A stretch of DNA of 64,000 nt from Terrilactibacillus sp. S3-3 (GTDB taxonomy: Bacteria; Bacillota; Bacilli; Bacillales; Sporolactobacillaceae): contig CP129291.1 of assembly GCA_030437565.1 (NCBI GenBank), positions 1,736,001-1,800,000 on the forward strand, read 5' to 3'. The position numbers and the translations under genes were made by a program. Under the pieces are notes generated by a model. It worked only from the letters and a program-made list of their open reading frames with translations. It was not told the DNA's origin and did no database searches. This document shows, one piece after another, positions 31,145 to 39,780 of the stretch. How positions within the stretch are numbered: the first letter of the stretch is position 1; the number at the start of each line of letters is the position of its first letter.

Positions 31145-32117
31145 TACAAAGAAACAAATACTGAAAATGTTGTACGACAATCAGGATCACTTTCTTTCGG
31201 GACAAAAAATATGCGAAACGCTCGGCTGTTCTCGAACAGCGGTGTGGAAGCATATCAAGGACCTTGAAAACGAAGGATTCATTATTGAAGCCGCGCAGAA
31301 AAAGGGCTACCGGCTTGTATCGTCCCCTAAAGGACTGAATGAGGCGCGGCTTTCGATCGGCCTTGAAACAGAGCGGCTCGGCCGCCGTCTCTATTTCTTC
31401 GAATCAATCGGGTCAACACAAAAAGAAGCGCTGCGTCTGGCTGATGACGGGGCGGAAGACGGCACGATCGTGATTACGAATGAACAGGTTTCGGGACGCG
31501 GCCGGCTCGGGCATACATGGCATTCGGCAAAAGGGACAAACATTGCGATGAGCCTGATTTTGCGCCCGGATTTGCCGATTCAGAAAACTCCTCAGCTGAC
31601 GCTTTTGACCGCTGTCGCCGTCACCAGGACAATCGAGGAAATGACGGGATTATCATGCAGTATTAAATGGCCGAATGACATTTTATATCAAGGGAAAAAA
31701 TGCGTCGGTATTTTGACGGAACTGCAGGCGGAAGCGTCATATGTCAAATCGGTCATCATCGGGATCGGGATCAATGTCAATACGGATAAATCGGCCTTTC
31801 CGCAGGATATTGATTCGCGGGCAACATCTTTAAGGGCGATTACAGGAAAAGAGGTCGACCTCGTGCCGTTTGTTCAGCTGCTGCTCAAAAGGTTTGAAGA
31901 GATTTACCATTTGTACTTAAAAGAAGGTTTTTCTGTCATCAAGCTGATGTGGGAAAGCCGGGCGGTGAGTCTCGGAAAGCGGATTAAAGTCAGGAGGGCA
32001 GGGGGCGAGACGCTCGAAGGCTATGCGCGCGGCATCGATGATGAAGGGGTGCTGCTGCTGGAAGATAACAGCCATAAAGTGCACCGTATTTATTCTGCCG
32101 ATATTGAATTGTCATAA
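31125..32117 (+). CDS. birA: Biotin operon repressor/biotin-protein ligase BirA
   Basis: Bifunctional 330-residue protein, intact. The N-terminal winged helix (LSGQKICETLGCSRTAVWKH) binds operator DNA; the central ligase domain has SIGSTQKEALRLADDGAEDG, the biotinoyl-AMP loop SGRGRLGHTWHSAKGTN and the biotin-binding SIKWPNDILYQGKKCVGIL; a C-terminal SH3-like domain ends KVHRIYSADIELS. It attaches biotin to acetyl-CoA and pyruvate carboxylases and represses biotin genes. The start at 31125 has AAGGAGG upstream and lies inside the end of cca. One of the few long genes here without a frame break. Confidence 0.95.
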   Translation: MGSSVANTKKQILKMLYDNQDHFLSGQKICETLGCSRTAVWKHIKDLENEGFIIEAAQKKGYRLVSSPKGLNEARLSIGLETERLGRRLYFFESIGSTQKEALRLADDGAEDGTIVITNEQVSGRGRLGHTWHSAKGTNIAMSLILRPDLPIQKTPQLTLLTAVAVTRTIEEMTGLSCSIKWPNDILYQGKKCVGILTELQAEASYVKSVIIGIGINVNTDKSAFPQDIDSRATSLRAITGKEVDLVPFVQLLLKRFEEIYHLYLKEGFSVIKLMWESRAVSLGKRIKVRRAGGETLEGYARGIDDEGVLLLEDNSHKVHRIYSADIELS

Positions 32118-32143
32118 TAGAAGCATTCGCGGCGAAAATCTGG

Positions 32144-32355
32144 TATACTGGATGAGCAAGCGCTTGAAGCTTTGCCTGGAACTTGCATACACGCGAGTCG
32201 TTTTTGGGCTGCATTCCCCGGAAGCAGTACTCTGGCAAAGCTGGCGATTGTCATGTGAATAGGTGTCTGCCTTGATCCACAAAACAGGACTTGGACAGAG
32301 GAATGGTGAAAGATGATCACGCAATCCTTCTGCACTTTTGTGGGAAGGATTTTTT
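32144..32355 (+). ncRNA. Structured leader upstream of panB, candidate pan-motif RNA with terminator
   Basis: A -10 box TATACT with extended TGG (32141-32149) would start a transcript near 32156. The leader can fold with a 9-base perfect stem AGCTTTGCC (32168-32176) and GGCAAAGCT (32234-32242), an inner stem CTTGC/GCAG, and ends with an intrinsic terminator (32323-32355) 60 bases before panB. From memory, Firmicutes panB genes can be preceded by the pan motif, a conserved RNA of hairpins with bulged A residues and unknown ligand. The position fits; I cannot check the consensus, so the family call is tentative. Confidence 0.45.
32323..32355 (+). terminator. Intrinsic terminator in the panB leader
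   Basis: AATCCTTC pairs with GAAGGATT and is followed by TTTTTT. It lies after birA and 60 bases before the panB start, so it can end birA transcription or act as an attenuator of panBCD. Confidence 0.8.
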
Positions 32356-32414
32356 AATTGGAAAAAAATGTGAATCTTGTATCGCCGGACCTCTTCTAAT
32401 GAGGAGGAGAAAAA

Positions 32415-33250
32415 ATGAAAAACGTCAGCAGTTTCAAAAAAATGAAAGAAAAAAAACGAACCGATCGCGATGATTACCGCTTATGACTGGCCGTCGGCGA
32501 TGCTTGCCGAAGAGGCCGGTGTTGATTTAATTCTTGTCGGCGACTCGCTGGGCATGACGGTTCTCGGTTATGATTCCACCGTGCCGGTTACGCTTCTCGA
32601 CATGCTTGTGCATACAAAGGCCCAAAAGGGGAGCGAGGAATACGTTCATCGTCACCGATATGCCGTTTATGACTTATCATGGCTCGGTGGATGAGACGAT
32701 CGCGGGTGCCCGCAAGCTGATGCAGGACGGCGGTGCAAGTGCTTTAAAGCTTGAAGGCGGAGGAAAGACGTTCACAATGATCGAAAACCTTGTGGCAGCG
32801 GGCGTGCCGGTGATGGCTCACTTAGGGCTGACGCCGCAATCGGCCGGTGTTCTCGGCGGTTATAAAGTGCAGGGAAAAGATAAGGAGACCGCGCTCCGGC
32901 TGCTGGAGGACGCCAGGCAGGCCGAAGCGTCCGGTGCGTTTGGGCTCGTTTTGGAATGTGTGCCGGCCGCCATCAGCCGTGAAATAACGGAACAACTGAC
33001 GATTCCGGTTATCGGCATCGGCGCGGGGAGTGATACCGACGGACAAGTGCTCGTCTACCATGATGTGCTCGGCTACGGGTCAGGCCGCGTCGCCAAGTTT
33101 GTCAAAACATATGCCGATCTCCGGCACGATTCGGACAAGCCTCACACAATATATTCATGATGTTAAGGAAAAAGCTTTTCCGGAAAAAAACACAGCTATG
33201 CCGCGAGCGGCAATGTGCTGGAAGCATTAAAAGAGGGGGTTCGCTTATGA
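32415..33250 (+). CDS. panB: 3-methyl-2-oxobutanoate hydroxymethyltransferase, frameshifted
   Basis: First step of pantothenate synthesis: transfers a hydroxymethyl group from methylene-tetrahydrofolate to ketoisovalerate. Motifs are [71 protein letters not shown] and [20 protein letters not shown]. Frames change near 32450 (A run), 32635, 33125 and 33185; the restored end reads [20 protein letters not shown]. Length about 278 residues. The start has GAGGAGGAG before it. The stop overlaps the panC start (ATGA). Confidence 0.93.
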
Positions 33251-34147
33251 TCCGCGTCACATCTCCTCAAGAGGTCAAAAATCTTGTAAAGGCAAGGAAG
33301 CAGGCGGGCGGAACAATCGGTTTCGTCCCAACCATGGGTTTTTTGCATGAAGGCCATTTGTCGCTGATCAAAAAAGCACGGGAAACTTCTGATTTTGTCT
33401 GTATCAGCATTTTTGTGAACCCGACGCAGTTCGGCGACCCGAAGGATTACAGCACCTACCCCAAAGATATTGAAAGAGACGCGCGGATTGCCGAACAAGC
33501 CGGGGCCGACATTCTGTTTTGCCCGGATGCGGAGGCGATCTATCCGAATGGTGAAGAAGTGACGGTCACAGTCAATGCTCGAACAGATGTGCTGTGCGGT
33601 GCAAGCCGTCCGGCATTTTTTTGACGGCGTGGCGACGGTCTTGACGAAATTGTTCAATATCCTTTCACCTGATAAAGTTTACTTCGGGCTGAAAGATGCC
33701 CAGCAAGTGGCGGTCGTGCAAAGCCTGATTCAATCGTTCCATTACGATATTGAGCTCGTTAGTTGTCCGCTTGTCAGAGAACATGACGGGCTCGCTAAAA
33801 GTTCAAGAAACGTCCATTTGTCGGATGAAGAACGGGCCGAAGCGATTCAGCTCTCAAGAGGATTGAAAGCGGGGCTTGAATTAGTAAAAGCGGGAGAGCG
33901 CGACTTTGATGCCGTGATTCGCGCCGTTCAGCACTATTTTTCTGATCATTTAAAATTAGGGACAGTGGATTATGTGGATGTGCTGAATTATCCGGAATGT
34001 TCGCGAAAACAAAAAACAATTTCCGGCCGATTCATCATTGCCTGTGCGGTCCAATATGCCCACGCGCGGCTGATCGACAATATGATCGCCGACACCGCTC
34101 ACTTGAAGGAGGCTGTTCTTCATGCTGCGAACAATGATGAAAAGTAA
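33247..34147 (+). CDS. panC: Pantothenate synthetase, frameshifted
   Basis: ATP-dependent joining of pantoate and beta-alanine. The adenylate-forming motifs are [20 protein letters not shown] (HxGH), [17 protein letters not shown], and [16 protein letters not shown] with [13 protein letters not shown] (KMSKS-like). One frame change near 33600. Length about 300 residues, a little longer than average, ending in [11 protein letters not shown]. It starts within the panB stop, and panD starts 26 bases before its end, so the three genes are coupled. Confidence 0.93.
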
Positions 34148-34506
34148 GATTCACCGGGCAACGGTTACGGATGCCGATTTGAATTATGTCGGCAGCATTA
34201 CCATTGATCAGGACATTCTTAATGCCGTTGATATACTGCCCAATGAAAAAGTGCAAATCGTCAATAACAACAATGGAGCGCGTCTTTCAACCTACGTCAT
34301 TCCGGGCGAGCCGGGAAGCGGCGTTATTTGTCTTAATGGCGCGGCCGCCCGGCTTGTTCAGCCCGGCGACATTGTCATCATCATTGCTTATGCGATGATG
34401 AATGAACAAGAACGGCGCGGTTTTTCAGCCCATTATCGCGATTTTAGAGAAAAAAAATAACATCAAAGAGATCATTGGCAAAGAAGATCCCCATTGTGTC
34501 CTCTAA
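34122..34506 (+). CDS. panD: Aspartate 1-decarboxylase, pyruvoyl type, frameshifted
   Basis: Makes beta-alanine for pantothenate. The proenzyme starts [20 protein letters not shown] and has the self-cleavage site in [16 protein letters not shown] (between Gly and Ser, giving the pyruvoyl group), then [20 protein letters not shown] and [21 protein letters not shown] frame change near 34412 restores the normal tail [20 protein letters not shown]. Length is about 127 residues. AAGGAGG lies nine bases before the ATG, inside panC. Confidence 0.92.
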
Positions 34507-34640
34507 TGCGGTTTTCGCGCCTCTTTCTGCCTGTAAAAAGTAAATCACTCCGTTATAAAATATTTCTTCAATAATCCGTTCGATCATCCTTGCATTTCAC
34601 GGCTAAATGTTTTTACGATTATGTTTGTTTGGTAAGGCAT

Positions 34641-34672
34641 GAAAACGAAACCTGGAAACAGGCTTCGTTTTC
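34641..34672. terminator. Hairpin after panBCD
   Basis: GAAAACGAAACCTG pairs with CAGGCTTCGTTTTC around GAAA, with one mismatch. Only AAAAAG follows, so termination is plausible but not typical. It occupies the space where dinG stands in B. subtilis. Confidence 0.5.
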
Positions 34673-34782
34673 AAAAAGGTGTTGGGTTAGGATGATGTTT
34701 TCCCTGGTTGATGAGGGTACTGATAGTTTGACCGGATAACCGGGAAGTATGAGTAGCAGATTTTGTTTGAAGGAGGATATGG

Positions 34783-34924
34783 ATGACAGAAAAGATCGAA
34801 GTCTTGCCGGGAGGCAGTGTCAAGATACCGGTTGAACCGGACCGGATAAGATCGCGATCTGATGTTTGGACTCGTTCTTGATAAGCAAATGAAGAATATG
34901 ATTTTTACGATTTATCGTACATAA
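34783..34924 (+). CDS. ypmA: YpmA family small protein, frameshifted
   Basis: Short protein of about 46 residues with unknown role. It begins MTEKIEVLPGGSVKIPVEPD and, after a frame change near 34840, ends LMFGLVLDKQMKNMIFTIYR plus T, which matches the conserved end of B. subtilis YpmA. The start follows AAGGAGGATATGG. It precedes ypmB as in B. subtilis. Confidence 0.75.
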
Positions 34925-34934
34925 AGGTGATTTC

Positions 34935-35418
34935 TTGAAAAAAGTGGATAATATTTATACTTGTCGCTGTTGTTGTCATTGTTGGATCACAGCTGTGGCT
35001 GACTTATCACAAGAATATTTCTTATGAAAAGAAAGCCTCCCAAACCGCAATCGTGCAGGCTCGCCATCATTTTCACGCCACGAACGTGCGGGCGGTCAAT
35101 TATTATTATGGAAAAGAAGCTTATCATGTTTTAAGAGGCCGGGCAGGCGGGCATGCCGTTTATCTTTGGATTCCCGACAATAAGAAAAAAGGAACCTATA
35201 TTGAAAGGCGCGTCAACGCGGGCATTACTAAACAAAAAGCCCTTCAGGTTTTTGAAGGCCTGCACCTTGATGTTTCCAAAGTTGTTTCTGTGAAACTTGG
35301 GGTAAATGACAATGCACCGACTTGGGAAATAACTTTTTTGGATGCAAAACAACGCTATAATTACGTTTCCATTTATTTTGACAACGGCAAGGAAGCGGAA
35401 CGCATTCTGCATATTTGA
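34935..35418 (+). CDS. ypmB: YpmB-like membrane-anchored protein with PepSY-like domains, frameshifted
   Basis: About 160 residues. The restored start is LKKKWIIFILVAVVVIVGSQ, a single N-terminal membrane anchor; the rest is extracytoplasmic with the DUF5590/PepSY-like pattern AVNYYYGKEAYHVLRGRAGG and AGITKQKALQVFEGLHL and ends YFDNGKEAERILHI. A TTG start at 34935 with AAAGGTGATTTC upstream fits; the frame breaks within the A run near 34941. Neighbour of aspB as in B. subtilis. Confidence 0.8.
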
Positions 35419-35466
35419 CCAAATGCCATTTTTATCAATTTAAGAGCGGAAAAAGGAGAAAAAGCC

Positions 35467-36649
35467 ATGCAGTTAGCAAAAAGAGTTGAAACGATCACCC
35501 CTTCGAGCACCCTGGCCATTACTGCTAAGGCCGGAGAACTTGCCGCACAGGGCTACGATGTTATTGGACTTGGAGCCGGACAGCCGGATTTTAACACGCC
35601 GGATTTTATTATCGATGCAGCAATGGAAGCCGTGAAAAACGGCCATACTAAATATACGCCGACAGCCGGTCTGCCGGAATTAAAAAAAGCCATTGTCGAC
35701 AAATTGAAAAGAGATCAGCAGCTTGATTTTGAACCGTCACAAGTGATCGTCGGCAACGGTGCAAAACATGTCCTTTATTTATTATTTCAAGCGCTTTTAA
35801 ACCCCGGTGATGAAGTGATCATCCCGGCACCGTATTGGGTCAGCTATCCCGAACAAGTGAAACTGGCCGGTGGAATTCCGGTGCACATTACGACCGGCGA
35901 ACAAAGCCAATTTAAAATCACGGCGGATGATTTGGACAAAGCCGTCTCGCCGAAGACAAAAGCGCTGATCCTCACATCGCCGAGCAATCCGACCGGCATG
36001 ATCTATTCAAAGGAAGAACTGCAGCCGATTGCCGATTACTGCCTAAATCATAACATCCTGATTGTTTCGGATGAAATTTATGAAAAATTAGTGTATAACG
36101 GCAATATTTTACTCGGTTGCACAAATTTCAGAGAGAGTGAAACAAAATACCGTGATCATTAATGGTGTATCCAAATCGCATGCCATGACCGGCTGGCGAA
36201 TCGGTTACGCTGTCGGCGACAAAGCGTTGATTAAAGCGATGACCAATGTGGCCAGCCACAGCACATCAAACCCGGCATCGGTTTCCCAGTATGCGGCGAT
36301 TGCGGCGTACACAGGCCCGCAGGATACGGTCGAAACGATGCGCCAGGCTTTTGAAAAACGGCTGAATCAAGTCTATGATCGGCTTGTCAGCTTGCCGGGT
36401 GTATCATGCGTAAAACCGCAGGGCGCCTTTTATTTATTCCCTAATTTCAAGAAAGTTGCCGATGCATGCGGATTTGACAACGTTTCTGACTGGGCCCGCG
36501 CGCTGTTAAAGGAAGAAAAAGTGGCGGTTATTCCGGGAGCAGGGTTCGGTGCACCTGATCACATTCGGCTGTCCTACGCGACATCGCTCGAAAAATTTGA
36601 GAGTGCACTCGATCGAATCGAACATTTTATAAAAAAACATTCTAAATGA
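35467..36649 (+). CDS. aspB: Aspartate aminotransferase (class I PLP enzyme), frameshifted
   Basis: Transfers amino groups between aspartate and 2-oxoglutarate. It begins MQLAKRVETITPSSTLAITA; the substrate loop is DVIGLGAGQPDFNTPDFI, PLP contacts are in NGAKHVLY and SDEIYEKLVY, and the catalytic lysine is in INGVSKSHAMTGWRIGYAVG. Ends LDRIEHFIKKHSK. One frame change near 36110. Length about 394 residues. AAAAAGGAG precedes the ATG. It stands between ypmB and asnS, as in B. subtilis. Confidence 0.94.
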
Positions 36650-36683
36650 ATGACAAGGACAGTTTTCCCTGGAGGTAAAAGTC

Positions 36684-37979
36684 ATGAAAACAACGATCAA
36701 TGAAGTGGAAAAATTCGTTGGCCAAGAGGTAACCATTGGCGCGTGGCTGGCAAACAAACGCTCGAGCGGCAAAATTCAATTTTTACAGCTGCGGGACGGG
36801 ACGGGGTTTATCCAAGGCGTTGTGTTGAAAAAAACAGCGTGTCCGAAACAACATGGAACCATGGTAAAGAGCTGACACAGGAGAGCTCTTTATATGTTAA
36901 AGGCGTTGTGCGTGAGGATAAGCGAGCTCCTTCCGGGTATGAGCTCACCGTGTCCGGCATCGAGCCGATTCAAATCGCCCATGACTATCCGATTACACCG
37001 AAAGAACATGGTACCGAATTTCTAATGGATCATCGCCATCTATGGCTGCGCTCGAGCCGGCAGCATGCGATCATGCGTGTCCGCAATGAGATCATTCGCG
37101 CCACTTACGAATTTTTTAATGACAATGGCTTCATTAAAATTGATCCGCCGATATTGACAGGCAGTTCGGCAGAGGGCACGACGGATTTGTTTCATACGGA
37201 GTATTTCGATCGCGACGCTTATTTGTCTCAGAGCGGCCAGCTTTACATGGAAGCAGCAGCGATGGCGTTTGGCAAGGTTTTTTTTTCTTTCGGACCGACA
37301 TTCCGTGCCGAAAAGTCGAAAACACGGCGCCATTTAATTGAATTCTGGATGATTGAGCCGGAGATGGCATTTACCGATCATGAAGAGAGTCTGGCGGTTC
37401 AGGAGAAATATGTATCGTTCATTGTTCAATCGGTGCTCAAAACTTGTCAGCGGGAATTGAAGACTTTGGAACGTGATACATCAAAACTGGCCAAAATAAA
37501 AGCGCCTTTTCCAAGAATAACTTATGATGATGCCATCAAATTTTTGCAGGATCAAGGTTTTGACGATATTGATTGGGGCGATGATTTCGGATCGCCGCAT
37601 GAAACCAATTGCCGAACATTTCGATGTGCCGGTTTTTGTGACTGAATATCCGGCAAAGGTGAAGGCATTTTACATGAAACCGGCTCCCGGCCGCGCGGAT
37701 GTGGTGCTATGTGCGGATTTGCTGGCACCGGAAGGCTACGGCGAGATCATCGGCGGCAGTCAGCGGATAGATGACTACGACCTAATGAAAAAGCGTTATG
37801 AGACGTTTCATTTAACCGATCCTGCCTATAAATGGTATCTTGAATTAAGGCAATATGGCTCCGTACCTCATTCCGGTTTCGGACTCGGGCTGGAACGGAC
37901 GGTCGCTTGGATTTGCGGGCTTGAACATATCCGTGAAACGATACCTTTCCCAAGATTGTTAAATCGCATCTATCCATGA
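36684..37979 (+). CDS. asnS: Asparaginyl-tRNA synthetase, frameshifted
   Basis: Class IIb synthetase that charges tRNA-Asn. The anticodon-binding OB fold is at residues 1-110 ([20 protein letters not shown]), then class II motif 1 near [20 protein letters not shown], motif 2 [20 protein letters not shown] and motif 3 [20 protein letters not shown]. Frames change near 36825 and 37590. Length about 432 residues. The ATG follows GGAGGTAAAAGTC. A terminator follows at 38009. Confidence 0.95.
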
Positions 37980-38008
37980 ATGGCGCTCCAAATAAGCTGC
38001 ACAGCAGA

Positions 38009-38056
38009 AAAGAATCGGAGAGAAAATCGCGTATTTTCCGCTCCGATTCTTTTTAT
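38009..38056 (+). terminator. Rho-independent terminator after asnS
   Basis: AAAGAATCGGAG pairs with CTCCGATTCTTT around a 20-base loop and is followed by TTATT. Confidence 0.8.
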
Positions 38057-38234
38057 TCACGGTCCTTAGCCCTGAAGGCCTTCTTTTACTTGCTGTTCCG
38101 TTTTGCTTTGCTTTCTAATTTGCCCGCGAACCGGCCTCGCAAAGAGGTAACAGCAAGTAGTCAAGAATGAACAGGTGTTCTATAATGAAGGAAACATCCT
38201 TTTAATATAAAGTCGCACCCGTTCGGAGTGCAAT

Positions 38235-38258
38235 AGGCAAGGGTATCCATGGTATAAT
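38235..38258 (+). promoter_or_regulatory. Predicted extended -10 promoter of dnaD
   Basis: TGGTATAAT ends at 38258; an upstream element near 38229-38235 is a poor -35. The extended TG motif makes a promoter likely. Coding starts 20 bases later. Confidence 0.45.
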
Positions 38259-38277
38259 AGATATGAGGTGTCGAATA

Positions 38278-38988
38278 ATGAGAAAAAAAAACTCATGATT
38301 GATTTGTTAATGAATGGCAATCTCTTGATTCCTTCATTGCTAATCGAACATTATCATGATATCGGACTGAATGAACAGGAATGCATGTTGCTTATCCAAG
38401 TTCATTCTTTTATTATTAAGGGCGATCATTTTCCGACGTTTGATGACTTGGCGGCGAGAATGACACTGGACACAACCGAATGTGCCGATTGCCTGCGCGG
38501 GTTGGTTCAACATGGTTTTCTGTCGATTGTCCAAAAAAAAACACGATCATCAGCTATATACGGAAGCTTATTCGCTCGATCCTTTATGGGACAAGCTGGT
38601 GACTTTTTTTTATCAGCAAAAAACTGAAAGTAATGAAAAGAAATCGGAAAAGGCTTTATATACGATTTTTGAAAATGAATTTGGCCGGCCGCTTTCACCG
38701 ATTGAATGTGAAACACTCGCGATGTGGCTGGATGAAGATCACCATTCGGCCGAATTAATCAAGGCGGCTCTGCGTGAAGCCGTTATTTCCGGAAAGCTGA
38801 ATTTTCGTTATATTGATCGTATTTTGTTTGACTGGAAAAAGAAGGGTATTAAGACGCTGGCACAGGCAAAAACGCAAGGCGAACGGATTAGACAGCATAT
38901 GCAGCGAAAAAAAAAAGAATCACAGACAGACAATAATAAAAACAAATCATCGCTGACTTTCCCGATGTATAATTGGCTGGAAAAATAG
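38278..38988 (+). CDS. dnaD: DNA replication initiation protein DnaD, frameshifted
   Basis: Primosome protein that helps load helicase with DnaA/PriA. The N-terminal winged helix reads LLIEHYHDIGLNEQECMLLI, and the C-terminal DnaB2 domain ALYTIFENEFGRPLSPIECE with KLNFRYIDRILFDWKKKGI, including the YxxxIL-type motif; a basic tail ends TFPMYNWLEK. Frames change near 38285 (run of A) and 38540. The start ATG at 38278 is chosen because GAGGTG lies seven bases upstream, if the A run has one extra base; the uncorrected frame would need GTG at 38268. Length about 236 residues. Confidence 0.9.
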
Positions 38989-38998
38989 CAGAAGGGCG

Positions 38999-39685
38999 GT
39001 GAATGAGATACTTAATCAGAAACAAATCAGCGAAGTTTTAGAAACGATCAAGGAGATGTTCCCAAATGCGCATTGCGAGCTGAATCATCACAATTCATTT
39101 GAACTGGCAATAGCCGTGATTTTTTTATCTGCACAGTGCACGGATGCGCTCGTCAATAAAGTGACGCCGGTTTTGTTTGAGAAGTATCACGGGCCGGAAG
39201 ACTATTTAGCCGTATCGCTTGAAGAACTGCAGCAGGATATTCGCTCGATCGGCCTGTTTCGCAATAAGGCAAAGCATATACGCCGGCTGTGCGAACAATT
39301 GCTGACCGAATACGGGGGGATACTTCCGAAGAGCAGAGATGAATTGATGAAACTTCCGGGCATCGGCCGCAAAACGGCCAATGTGATTGTCTCTGTCGCA
39401 TTCGGGGTTCCGGCGCTTGCCGTCGATACTCATGTGGAGCGTGTGACAAAGCGTCTCGGCATTTGCCGATGGAAAGACAGCGTCCTGGAAGTGGAAAAGA
39501 CATTAATGAGAAAGGTGCCGAGAGATCAGTGGTCGAGGGCCCACCACGAGCTGATCTTTTTTGGCAGATACCATTGCAAGGCGCAAAAGCCGCAATGCCC
39601 GGTCTGTCCGCTGCTTGATTTATGCCGCGAGGGGCAGAAAAGAATGAATGAAAAAAAAGCGAGGGAGGGACGTAGGGCAGGTTGA
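38999..39685 (+). CDS. nth: Endonuclease III
   Basis: Bifunctional DNA glycosylase/AP lyase for oxidised pyrimidines; 228 residues, intact. The helix-hairpin-helix LPGIGRKTANVIVSVAFG carries the catalytic Lys, and AVDTHVERVTKRLG the catalytic Asp. The iron-sulfur loop CKAQKPQCPVCPLLDLC has the C-x6-C-x2-C-x5-C spacing. The GTG start has AGAAGGGCG before it. In B. subtilis ypoC follows nth; here no such gene is present and a bidirectional terminator comes next. Confidence 0.95.
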   Translation: MNEILNQKQISEVLETIKEMFPNAHCELNHHNSFELAIAVIFLSAQCTDALVNKVTPVLFEKYHGPEDYLAVSLEELQQDIRSIGLFRNKAKHIRRLCEQLLTEYGGILPKSRDELMKLPGIGRKTANVIVSVAFGVPALAVDTHVERVTKRLGICRWKDSVLEVEKTLMRKVPRDQWSRAHHELIFFGRYHCKAQKPQCPVCPLLDLCREGQKRMNEKKAREGRRAG

Positions 39686-39730
39686 GGAATATGAAATCTT
39701 TGAGCGCCTTTCTTTGTTTTTAGTAAATTG

Positions 39731-39769
39731 AAAAACCCCGTTCAGGAACGTCCTGAACGGGGTTTTTTT
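39731..39769. terminator. Bidirectional terminator between nth and ponA
   Basis: AAAAACCCCGTTCAGGA and TCCTGAACGGGGTTTTTTT pair perfectly around ACG, with A on one side and T on the other. It serves both convergent genes. Confidence 0.9.
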
Positions 39770-39780
39770 CTTTTTCAGGT

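Noticed and set aside
32144-32355. T-box, SAM or 6S RNA as identity of the panB leader
   Set aside because: No T-box AGGGTGG-type bulge, no S-box motifs and no long central bubble of 6S RNA could be found; the location before panB favours another element.
32118-32414. BirA operator upstream of panB
   Set aside because: No recognisable long BirA palindrome is present and pantothenate genes are not known BirA targets.
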